Below, piece after piece: positions 50,799 to 57,841 of a stretch of 64,000 bases of DNA (position 1 is the first letter of the stretch; each line of letters starts with the position of its first letter). The stretch spans positions 496,001-560,000 of the forward strand of contig CBDFGE010000005.1 of assembly GCA_965247055.1 (NCBI GenBank), given 5' to 3'. The translations under genes and the position numbers were made by a program. This DNA is from CBDFGE01 sp965247055 (lineage in GTDB: Bacteria; Chloroflexota; Dehalococcoidia; Lucifugimonadales; JAGWBF01). The notes under the pieces were generated by a model. That model did not search any database, was not told the DNA's origin, and was given only the letters and a program-made list of their open reading frames with translations.

Positions 50799-52196
50799 TT
50801 AGCCCAGGTCCATGACCTTCCTGATCCCGGGGGGCGTGAACCGTGCGACGGGGGGTACGGCGGCGGCTGGGGGTATAAGATCGATCTTGAACGGAGTGTC
50901 CGGGCCCAGGGGTGTCTCCAGGCCGGATAAGTCGATGGTGAGCTCCACCAGCTCGCCGGGATCGGCGGCGTCCCCCGAGCCCAGAAGCCAGCTCACGGAC
51001 CAGGCCATGTCGCCGCCCGTGTCCGTCCCCGTGGCGTTGACCAGGTTGTCCGGGTCGGAGTAGGAGACCAGGGTCCCTTCGAGGGGCAGTTCGACGGGCA
51101 GGAGGCCGGGGTTGGTAAGCTTGAACCTCACCGTGTCCACCGTCGCCTCGTCCTTGGAGGTGGCGACCACGGAGCTCACCAGAGATAGTATGGGGACTGC
51201 CGTAAGGGTGACGGCGGCCGTGGGGGTGGGCTTGGTGGGGGGCGCACCTTCCTCGAACTGAGTGGGGGCCCGGATCGATACGGGCTCGTTGAAGTCGTAG
51301 AGCCGGTAGGCGAACCCCACTATCGTGTCGTCGTCCTCCGAATCGCTGAACAGGGCCTGGTGCACGAAGCCATCCCTATCTATCCAGACGTGCAGGAAGA
51401 GGGACTCGGGCGGCGGATAGGACTCCTTGAACTCGTCGGGTGTCTGCCGGCTGCCCAGCCGCTCGATCAGGCTGGCAATCCTGTCTTCTTGCTCTAGCCA
51501 GCCCACGATGCCCTTCCAATCGGCCTTTACCAGCACGTGGCCCGTGGCCACCTCTCCGACGGCCTCGATACCCGCGGAGGACAGGTCGTAGAACCGGAGG
51601 GGTACGTCGGCGGCGGGGAAGATCAGGTCGCCGATGACCAGGGGGTTGAGGGGGGCCTGAGAGGGACTGGGCTCGTCCACGCTGGTGCGGTACCACTTAG
51701 CGTCGTCCGGGTCCTGGGTGTATATGAAGGGTGGCAACCGTATCTCCAGGGATGAGAGGTTGAAAGCCGGTCCCCTGATCTCAGTGCTAAGCTGTGCGGC
51801 ATCCCCGGACTTGACTCCCCGCACCAGGATGCTCGAGGGCCCGTCGGGACCGCCCCGGCGGCTAAGGCCCTCCATGCGGAAGCTGTTGAGCTGGGTCATG
51901 GTAGCCATGGCCAGGCGGAACAGGGCTTCAGGCTGGTCCAGCAGGGACGGTATGGGAGTCGGGCTGGGTGCGGGGGCGGTAGGGGCCAGGGTCGTGGGGG
52001 GACGGGTGGCGGTGGGCTGCGGGGGCGTCGAAGGTGTGGGCTGAGGGACGACGGCGGGGGCCTGGCGTGTGATAGTGGCCGAGGGGACGGTGGTGGGGGT
52101 TGGGCCGGTGGCTGCGGGGCGCCGGCGGGGTCCGCATGCGGCGGAGACCAGCGCCAGAACCAGAAAAACGAGGATGAGTAGCCGTATCAGGGCCAT
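50799..52196 (-). CDS. lipoprotein with Pro/Thr linker, LppX-like domain and archaellin-like C-terminal domain
   Basis: A ~465-residue lipoprotein. The signal sequence LLILVFLVLALVSAACG ends in a lipobox with Cys near residue 21. A Pro/Thr-rich linker of ~65 residues follows. Residues ~90-310 look like an LppX/LprG-type beta sheet with helices (EALFRLAMATMTQLNSFRMEG, VGEVATGHVLVKADWKG). The last ~110 residues (TVDTVRFKLTNPGLLPVELP, DLSGLETPLGPDTPFKIDL, PPVARFTPPGIRKVMDLG) resemble the beta-sandwich end of archaeal flagellins. ATG 52196 directly abuts GGAG, so GTG 52220, eight codons upstream, is an alternative start. It has its own promoter. Confidence 0.78.
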   Translation of the reverse strand: MALIRLLILVFLVLALVSAACGPRRRPAATGPTPTTVPSATITRQAPAVVPQPTPSTPPQPTATRPPTTLAPTAPAPSPTPIPSLLDQPEALFRLAMATMTQLNSFRMEGLSRRGGPDGPSSILVRGVKSGDAAQLSTEIRGPAFNLSSLEIRLPPFIYTQDPDDAKWYRTSVDEPSPSQAPLNPLVIGDLIFPAADVPLRFYDLSSAGIEAVGEVATGHVLVKADWKGIVGWLEQEDRIASLIERLGSRQTPDEFKESYPPPESLFLHVWIDRDGFVHQALFSDSEDDDTIVGFAYRLYDFNEPVSIRAPTQFEEGAPPTKPTPTAAVTLTAVPILSLVSSVVATSKDEATVDTVRFKLTNPGLLPVELPLEGTLVSYSDPDNLVNATGTDTGGDMAWSVSWLLGSGDAADPGELVELTIDLSGLETPLGPDTPFKIDLIPPAAAVPPVARFTPPGIRKVMDLG

Positions 52197-52281
52197 CTCC
52201 TTTCTTTCCACTCTTTCCACGCCTGGCGGACCGACCTTCGGCCCGCCGGACCCTGAGCTGTGTACCCACCCCGTCTCTACT

Positions 52282-52311
52282 ATGATACCCCGGGCATCAT
52301 CACTTTCACAA
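52282..52311 (-). promoter_or_regulatory. promoter for the lipoprotein gene
   Basis: TTGTGA, an 18-base spacer and TATCAT on the minus strand, in the gap after panC. Confidence 0.55.
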
Positions 52312-52330
52312 GCTTCCCGGGCTCAGGGCC

Positions 52331-53167
52331 TCACTTCAGCAGGACGTTGTCGATCAGCCGGGCGCTCCCTATGTGTACCGCGACGGAGACCATGGCGGGC
52401 TGCCGGACAGCGTCAAGCTCTTCGAGCCGGTCCGTATCGGCCACGCTAACGTAGTCGATCCCCTCGACCAGGGGCTCCCGCTCCAGGATATGGCGCACCT
52501 CCCGGCGCAGCCGGTCCCCTGAGCGTTCGCCGGCCTTCCACAGCTCGTGCGCCCTGCATAAAGCCCGGTATATGGTCGGAGCCGCCCCGCGTTGCTCGGG
52601 CGTGAGGTACACGTTCCGGCTGCTCAGGGCCAATCCGTCGGTCTCCCGGACAGTGGGCACGGCCACCAGGCATACGCCCATCTTCAGGTCGGCCACCAGT
52701 CGCCTTATCACCGCAAGCTGCTGGCCGTCCTTCTGGCCGAAATAGGCCCGCTGCGGCCCTACGATGTTGAGCAGCTTGGCCACCACCGTGGCTACCCCCC
52801 GGAAGTGGCCGGGCCGGTGCCGTCCTTCCAGGCGCCGGCCCAGCTCGCCCACCTCGACCCAGGTCTCGCTGCCCTTGGGGTACATCTCCCCTTCGGAAGG
52901 GGCGAAGACCAGGTCCACCCCCTCGGCGCGGAGCAGGGCCAGGTCCCGCTCCATGTCCCGGGGATAGGTGGCGTAGTCCTCGTGGGGGCCGAACTGGGTG
53001 GGATTGACGAAGATGCTGACCACAGTGGTGTCGCACTCCGCCAGGGAGCGCCGCACCAGGGCGAGGTGGCCCTCGTGGAGATATCCCATGGTGGGGACCA
53101 GTCCCAGGCTCCCCTGGAGGCCGCTACGGGCGGACCGGAAGTCGGCGACGGTAGATATGACTTGCAT
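52331..53167 (-). CDS. panC: pantothenate synthetase
   Basis: A 278-residue PanC joining pantoate and beta-alanine with ATP. VPTMGYLHEGHLALV (HxGH nucleotide motif), SIFVNPTQFGPHEDYATYPR, YFGQKDGQQLAVIRRL and SSRNVYLTPEQR are all present. It follows panB by six bases and is the last gene of the pantothenate unit. Confidence 0.96.
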   Translation of the reverse strand: MQVISTVADFRSARSGLQGSLGLVPTMGYLHEGHLALVRRSLAECDTTVVSIFVNPTQFGPHEDYATYPRDMERDLALLRAEGVDLVFAPSEGEMYPKGSETWVEVGELGRRLEGRHRPGHFRGVATVVAKLLNIVGPQRAYFGQKDGQQLAVIRRLVADLKMGVCLVAVPTVRETDGLALSSRNVYLTPEQRGAAPTIYRALCRAHELWKAGERSGDRLRREVRHILEREPLVEGIDYVSVADTDRLEELDAVRQPAMVSVAVHIGSARLIDNVLLK

Positions 53168-53173
53168 GTGCCG

Positions 53174-54043
53174 TCACGCTGGCTGGCCTGGCGTGCCAGC
53201 TTTCGAGGCCGGCTCAAGCTCCTCCAGGGTGCTCTCCATCATCCCGAAGCTCTCCTGCTCGGCGGGGAAGGTGCCGTTCCTGACGTCGGCGATGTACTGC
53301 TTGAAGGCGCCGGATATGGTCTCCGCCAGGCGGGCATACTGCCTGGTGTGCTTGGGGACGAAATCGGTGTACAGACCCAGCATGTCGTGGAGCACCTGGA
53401 CCTGGCCGTCGCAGTGGGGCCCGGCGCCGATGCCGATGGTGGGTATGGTCAGCCTCTGGGTGATGGTGGCGGAGAGGGGCGTGGGCACCAGCTCCAGGAC
53501 CACGGCGAAGGCCCCGGCTTGCTCCAGGGCCACCGCGTCCTTGATCAGCTGGGCCGCCTCTTCCTTTCCCTTGCCCTGGACCCTGTATCCACCGAACTTG
53601 TTCACGGACTGGGGCGTAAGGCCGATGTGGCCCATGACCGGTATACCGCAGTCCACGATCCGGCGGACTGTCTCTGCCACCGTTTCCCCCCCTTCCAGTT
53701 TCACAGCCTGGGCATTCCCCTCCTGAAGCATGCGGCCGGCGTTGTGAAGGGCCTGGGACGTGCTTGCCTGGTAGGACATGAAGGGCAGGTCGCCCACTAT
53801 CAGGGGACGCCGAGCACCGCGGGCAACGGCCCTAATGTGGTGCAGCATGTCCTCCATGGTCACCGGGATGGTGGAGTCGTAGCCCAGCACCACCATGCCC
53901 AGGCTGTCGCCCACCAGTATCACCGGCACTCCCGCCTCGTCGGCAAGCCTGGCGGTGGTATAGTCGTAGGCGGTCAGCATGGGTATCTTCTCGCCCCTGG
54001 CCTTCATGGCGGTGATGTCTCTTGTGGTCACCCTTCGGTCCAT
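53174..54043 (-). CDS. panB: 3-methyl-2-oxobutanoate hydroxymethyltransferase
   Basis: A 289-residue ketopantoate hydroxymethyltransferase. MLTAYDYTTARLADEAGVP, LVGDSLGMVVLGYDSTIPV, VKLEGGETVAETV, GHIGLTPQSV and PTIGIGAGPHCDGQVQVLHD are the standard blocks. It makes ketopantoate from 2-oxoisovalerate and methylene-tetrahydrofolate. It lies between the DUF2520 gene and panC in a compact operon. Confidence 0.96.
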   Translation of the reverse strand: MDRRVTTRDITAMKARGEKIPMLTAYDYTTARLADEAGVPVILVGDSLGMVVLGYDSTIPVTMEDMLHHIRAVARGARRPLIVGDLPFMSYQASTSQALHNAGRMLQEGNAQAVKLEGGETVAETVRRIVDCGIPVMGHIGLTPQSVNKFGGYRVQGKGKEEAAQLIKDAVALEQAGAFAVVLELVPTPLSATITQRLTIPTIGIGAGPHCDGQVQVLHDMLGLYTDFVPKHTRQYARLAETISGAFKQYIADVRNGTFPAEQESFGMMESTLEELEPASKAGTPGQPA

Positions 54044-54068
54044 GGCACGTTCCTCCAGCGAATTTCGG

Positions 54069-54968
54069 CTAGCCGGGCGGCTGGGAGTGATGCTTGTCCG
54101 CGTAACTGTCGATCAGCCCCCTCATCTCGTCCAGGTTCTCCGGGCCCACCCTGGCCCCGGCCAAGGCGAGGGACTCGGCAGCGAGGGCGCAGTATAGGGG
54201 GATGAGACGGGGTAACCTGGCTTCCAGCGCCTCAAGATGCGCCCGTAACGTCACCGCGTCTCCGCGCACGACGGGACCGGTTACGGCCGCGTCTATCCCT
54301 CCGCTGGTCAGGCCCGCCACGGTGCCCTGGACCAGGGGCAGGATTATTGGCAGGGCCTTCTCTTGCGAGACTCCCATCTGCTGCCAGAGGTCGGCAGCGG
54401 CCTTTACGAGGGCCGACAGGAAGCCGCAGGCCAGCACGGCTGAGGCGTGGTAGATGGCGCGGTCGCCGGGACTGAGACGTATGGCCATGCCTCCCAGGCG
54501 AGAGGCCAGCGTCTCCAGAAACCCGGGGAGCCAGCCCTGGCCCTCGACGGCGAAGGCGCTGCCAGTGAGCCGTCCCGCGGCTTCCTCAGGCGTGTCGACA
54601 CAGGCAAGGGTCTGGAAGGGGTGGAGGGAGCCGGTGAGTGCGCCCGACCTGGCCGCCGGCTGCAGGACGTCCAGGGGCAGGGCCCCGCTGCAATGGACCA
54701 CCCCTTGCTCTCGGTGCCATTTCAGGGCCGAAGCCACGGCGCCGATCGCGCCATCGGGGGTTGTGATAAACACCAAGTCGCAGCTGTCCGCGACCTCCTG
54801 GGGCTGCTGAAAGGCACGGCATCCGGGCAGCTTCAGGGCCAGTGCCTGCGACGAGGAGCTGCGGCGGCTCGATACGGCCACGACCCGGTATGAGGCGGCC
54901 GAAAGGGCCAGGGCGAGCCCCTTCCCCAGAGTCCCCGCCCCGATGAAGCCTATCGTGGGGTTATCCAT
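54069..54968 (-). CDS. Rossmann-fold DUF2520 protein (putative ketopantoate-reductase-like)
   Basis: A 299-residue protein with an NAD(P)-binding N-terminus, IGFIGAGTLGKGLALALSAA, then FITTPDGAIGAVA. A DUF2520 C-terminal helical domain follows (GSLHPFQTLA, YHASAVLACGFLSALVKAA). The fold is shared with ketopantoate reductase and pyrroline-carboxylate reductase. Because panE/ilvC is not adjacent and the gene is wedged between P1 peptidase and panB, it may carry out the ketopantoate reduction step; this is an inference from context. Its ATG overlaps the stop of the P1 peptidase gene by eight bases. Confidence 0.83.
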   Translation of the reverse strand: MDNPTIGFIGAGTLGKGLALALSAASYRVVAVSSRRSSSSQALALKLPGCRAFQQPQEVADSCDLVFITTPDGAIGAVASALKWHREQGVVHCSGALPLDVLQPAARSGALTGSLHPFQTLACVDTPEEAAGRLTGSAFAVEGQGWLPGFLETLASRLGGMAIRLSPGDRAIYHASAVLACGFLSALVKAAADLWQQMGVSQEKALPIILPLVQGTVAGLTSGGIDAAVTGPVVRGDAVTLRAHLEALEARLPRLIPLYCALAAESLALAGARVGPENLDEMRGLIDSYADKHHSQPPG

Positions 54969-55953
54969 GGCCCAGCTCCCTCACCGAAGGGACGCCGCCC
55001 AGACCCTCGGCCATGAGTACCGCCCTAAGCACCGATTGGGCCACCACCTCCACCGCCGCGGCCCCCAGGCGGGCCAGGCTCCGGGGGGACGTGGTCCCGG
55101 CGGCCGCCTCGCCCTTACCTGTGGCCAGGGTGAAGATGGTGTCTCCATCCATCACGGTATGGCAGGGCCTGATGGTAAGGGCGAGCCCGTCGTGGCTCGT
55201 GTGCGCCAGGTAGTGGGCCTGCTCCCGGGTGAGTGGGACGTTGGTGGCCACTACCCCTATCGTCGTATTGGCCGTGGCGGGGCCGCTTGTGGCGAAGTCC
55301 TCCGCGAAGAGCAAGGCGATGGGGTCGTGGAACCCGGTGCCGTCGTCCCGGCGTGGCGCGGCGACGACCAGTCCGGTGCTGTGGTCGACCACCCCTCCGT
55401 AGGCGTTGACTGCCACGACCGCTCCTATAATAGCGCCCCCCGGCAGTTCGAGGCTGGCGGTGCCTATGCCGCCCTTCACGGCGCGTCCCAGGCCCAGGGC
55501 CTTGCCCACGGTCGCTCCGGTGCCGGCCCCAACACTGCCCGCCTCCACCCCGCCGTTGGAGGCGGCAAGGCAGGCCTGGTAGCCCTCGCAGGGGCCTGGC
55601 CTTACCTTGTGGGTCACCAGGTTGAGGTCGTAGAGGACCGCGGCGGGCACCAGGGGCACGGTGGCAGCGTCTAGCCTGTACCCGATGCCCCGTTCCTCCA
55701 GGTACCGCATCACGCCTGCGGCGGCATCCAGGCCGAAGGCGCTGCCCCCGGTAAGGAGGATGGCGTGGACCCGGTCCACCAGGCTGCCCGGCCGCAGCAG
55801 GTCCGTCTCCCGTGTCCCCGGAGCGCCTCCCCGTACGGCCACGCCGGCGACTGCTCCATCATCGCAAACTATGACAGAGCAGCCGGTGGCCGATACCGGG
55901 TCTGAGTGGTGCCCCAGCTTTATTCCCGGGACGTCTGTGATGGCATTGGCCAC
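54961..55953 (-). CDS. P1 (S58/DmpA) family peptidase
   Basis: A 330-residue self-processing N-terminal-nucleophile-like aminopeptidase. The start AITDVPGIKLGHHSDP, VAVRGGAPGTRETDLL, ILLTGGSAFGLDAAAGVM and VGAGTGATVGKALG are diagnostic. The processing/nucleophile site lies at ATANTTIGVVATN, with Thr where many members have Ser. Relatives include DmpA and beta-peptidyl aminopeptidases that release N-terminal beta-alanine. It is the first gene of the panBC operon, which raises the idea that it supplies beta-alanine. A palindromic hairpin lies in its leader at 55976-56011. Confidence 0.87.
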   Translation of the reverse strand: MANAITDVPGIKLGHHSDPVSATGCSVIVCDDGAVAGVAVRGGAPGTRETDLLRPGSLVDRVHAILLTGGSAFGLDAAAGVMRYLEERGIGYRLDAATVPLVPAAVLYDLNLVTHKVRPGPCEGYQACLAASNGGVEAGSVGAGTGATVGKALGLGRAVKGGIGTASLELPGGAIIGAVVAVNAYGGVVDHSTGLVVAAPRRDDGTGFHDPIALLFAEDFATSGPATANTTIGVVATNVPLTREQAHYLAHTSHDGLALTIRPCHTVMDGDTIFTLATGKGEAAAGTTSPRSLARLGAAAVEVVAQSVLRAVLMAEGLGGVPSVRELGHG

Positions 55954-55975
55954 AGCGCCCTCCTGTCACAAAAGC

Positions 55976-56011
55976 CGATGCCTTCTCGGCGGGCCCGCCG
56001 AGAAGGCGTCG
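55976..56011 (-). promoter_or_regulatory. GC-rich palindrome in the leader of the pantothenate operon
   Basis: GCCTTCTCGGCGGG followed directly by its complement, extended by three further pairs around one G-T wobble. It begins 23 bases before the P1 peptidase start. It could be an operator or a leader hairpin. Confidence 0.5.
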
Positions 56012-56139
56012 CGGAACATCACTCTCATGGCCGTCTTGGCCCCCAAGGGTCCCAGCGGCCGCGTCAACCCCTACCCCGCTCACCCCCCCGGCGGGTGGAT
56101 GGCGATTACATCATATCACGTCGGGATGGGGTGTCAAGG

Positions 56140-56457
56140 TCAGGCATGTGCCTGAGAAGGGCCGGCCGGGGTCTCCCCCCGGCCGGCCCTTCTCAGGATG
56201 CGGAACACGGTGCGCTGGCTCAGGGCGAAGCGGGCCGCCAGGTCCGCCACGGACAGCCCACCCTCCCGCATCGCCTCGATTACCTCATCGTCCCTCCGGT
56301 CCCGCCTCTGTCGGTGGAACCATCCCGGGTCGTCGTATTTGCATTGGGGTAGGGGGCATCTGAGGCAGGAAGAGGACACGTCGCAGCCCTCGTCGCGATA
56401 AGGATAGCGTTCGGGGACCACGTCAACCATTGCGCCTGCGTTTCCAGCCTTCATCAT
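56140..56457 (-). CDS. HTH protein with a Cys4 cluster
   Basis: A 105-residue probable regulator. The N-terminal part carries four cysteines spaced as C-x4-C-x2-C-x4-C (GCDVSSSCLRCPLPQCKYDD), suiting a zinc or iron-sulfur site. The C-terminal part is a helix-turn-helix (GLSVADLAARFALSQRTVFR). ATGATG at 56457/56454 gives two possible starts. Its own promoter (56483-56511) contains an inverted repeat AGAAC-N4-GTTCT. The 3' end of the gene, including the stop region, falls in a perfect 20-bp hairpin. The target genes are unknown; the pantothenate operon lies directly downstream. Confidence 0.72.
   Translation of the reverse strand: MMKAGNAGAMVDVVPERYPYRDEGCDVSSSCLRCPLPQCKYDDPGWFHRQRRDRRDDEVIEAMREGGLSVADLAARFALSQRTVFRILRRAGRGETPAGPSQAHA
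56152..56196 (-). terminator. perfect 20-bp hairpin at the 3' end of the HTH gene
   Basis: Arms 56152-56171 and 56177-56196 are exactly complementary with a 5-base loop. It overlaps the last codons of the HTH gene. There is no T run after it on the minus strand, so a terminator or attenuator role is inferred from stability and place only. Confidence 0.5.
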
Positions 56458-56482
56458 CTAGCCTCTCACTGTTCTTTAGCAT

Positions 56483-56511
56483 ATGGTAGAACAAAAGTTC
56501 TCATAAATCAA
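56483..56511 (-). promoter_or_regulatory. promoter and operator-like repeat for the HTH gene
   Basis: TTGATT, a 17-base spacer and TACCAT on the minus strand. The inverted repeat AGAAC-AAAA-GTTCT (56488-56501) occupies the spacer, a position where a bound repressor would block polymerase. Confidence 0.5.
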
Positions 56512-56529
56512 GACGCTCTTGGCGGCGGT

Positions 56530-56559
56530 TTGACCGGTGCGGAAAGCTCCTGCTATAGT
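56530..56559 (+). promoter_or_regulatory. promoter for the DRG-like GTPase gene
   Basis: TTGACC, an 18-base spacer ending in TGC, then TATAGT. It is ~138 bases before ATG 56698, leaving a long leader without a recognised element. Confidence 0.65.
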
Positions 56560-56697
56560 CAGACCCAGACCCCTTGCAGGCCACCCCTTCATGGCTTCGC
56601 CGGGCTGGCGTCCCTACGGGTGGCGGGCTGTCGGACAGTCGCAGTCTTCCTGGTGAGGTGGGGTGTAGCCCATCCTCTGGGGCCCAGGAGGTGGAGG

Positions 56698-57687
56698 ATG
56701 CCGGCGAACTTGCCACCGGCCTACTACGAGGCTGAGAGGAGGTACCGCACCGCCAGAAGTATCCCGGAGAGGATCGCAGCCCTGCAGGAGATTATGTCGG
56801 CCACGCCCAAACACAAGGGTACCGACCACCTGCGGGCGGACCAGAGGTCGAGAATGGCACGGCTCATGGAGGAGCTGGAGAAGCCCAGGAGTACAGGTGG
56901 CGGCCAGCCTCAGCCCTTCGCCCTCAGAAAGGAGGGCGCCGGCCAGGCGGTGTTGCTCGGCCTGCCCAACGCTGGCAAGTCTCAGCTCCTTGCGAGCCTC
57001 ACTGGCGTCGGGGCGAAGGTGGCAGGCTATCCATTCACCACCCGGGTGCCCCTGCCTGGCATCCTACAGTACCGGAACGTACGTATCCAGCTAGTTGACA
57101 CGCCGGCGATCAACGATCGGGATGTGCAAAGCCGGCTCTTCAGCCTGCTGAGGAATAGCGACCTGCTCCTCGTGGTGGTCGACCTCTCGGCCGACCCGCT
57201 GGCCCAGATGGACCAGGTTTTGTCCGAGCTGGAGAGGTGGGGTTACCTCCTGCTGGGCAGGGGGCAGGTCCCTTGCCCTGAAGAGCACCGGGTGCAGAAA
57301 CGAGCCCTGCTGGTGGGGACTAAGGCCGATGAGGGTGGAGCTCCGGAGCGGTTCCGGGAGCTGGAAGCCTGCTACTGCGACCGGTTCCCGGTGGTCATGG
57401 TGTCGCCCGTCGAGGGAATGGGGCTGGAGGAGCTGAAGCGGGTGAGCTTCGAGTCCTTGGAAGTGGTGAGGGTGTATACGAAGTCGCGGGGTGGCGAACC
57501 TGACTATGATGCGCCCATAGTGCTGAGCCGGGGCAGTAACGTAGAGGACGCAGCACTGGCTTTACATAAAGATTGGCTCCGGAGGCTGAAATACGCCCTG
57601 CTGTGGGGCTCGGGAAAGTTCGATGGCCAGACGGTCGGGCGGGACCACGTCCTGGGCGACGAGGATGTGCTGGAGTTCCAGGGATAG
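56698..57687 (+). CDS. Obg/DRG-like TGS-domain GTPase
   Basis: A 329-residue GTPase of the DRG/Obg group. An N-terminal helical region (PPAYYEAERRYRTARSIPER, KHKGTDHLRADQRSRMARL) is followed by the G domain. This has GLPNAGKSQLLASLTG (G1), VAGYPFTTRVPLPG (G2), LVDTPAIND (G3, usual DTPG) and LLVGTKADEGG (G4, usual NKxD). A C-terminal TGS domain (LEVVRVYTKSRGGEPDY, GSNVEDAALALHKDW) follows. Such proteins bind ribosomes or RNA. AGGAGG lies six bases before ATG 56698; the frame extends upstream through the promoter and is not used. Confidence 0.88.
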   Translation: MPANLPPAYYEAERRYRTARSIPERIAALQEIMSATPKHKGTDHLRADQRSRMARLMEELEKPRSTGGGQPQPFALRKEGAGQAVLLGLPNAGKSQLLASLTGVGAKVAGYPFTTRVPLPGILQYRNVRIQLVDTPAINDRDVQSRLFSLLRNSDLLLVVVDLSADPLAQMDQVLSELERWGYLLLGRGQVPCPEEHRVQKRALLVGTKADEGGAPERFRELEACYCDRFPVVMVSPVEGMGLEELKRVSFESLEVVRVYTKSRGGEPDYDAPIVLSRGSNVEDAALALHKDWLRRLKYALLWGSGKFDGQTVGRDHVLGDEDVLEFQG

Positions 57688-57841
57688 GCCGGAAGCCGAC
57701 GGCTGTACAGGGGGTGGCGGAGTAGCTTCCCCCGGGCGGCTATGCCCGCGACATAATGTGGTGAGGGCAGGTGACTGTGAAGCTGGGGTTACTGATACTG
57801 ATCTGGGGTTACTGATAAGGAGGTCGGCTCTGCCCTGGCTT

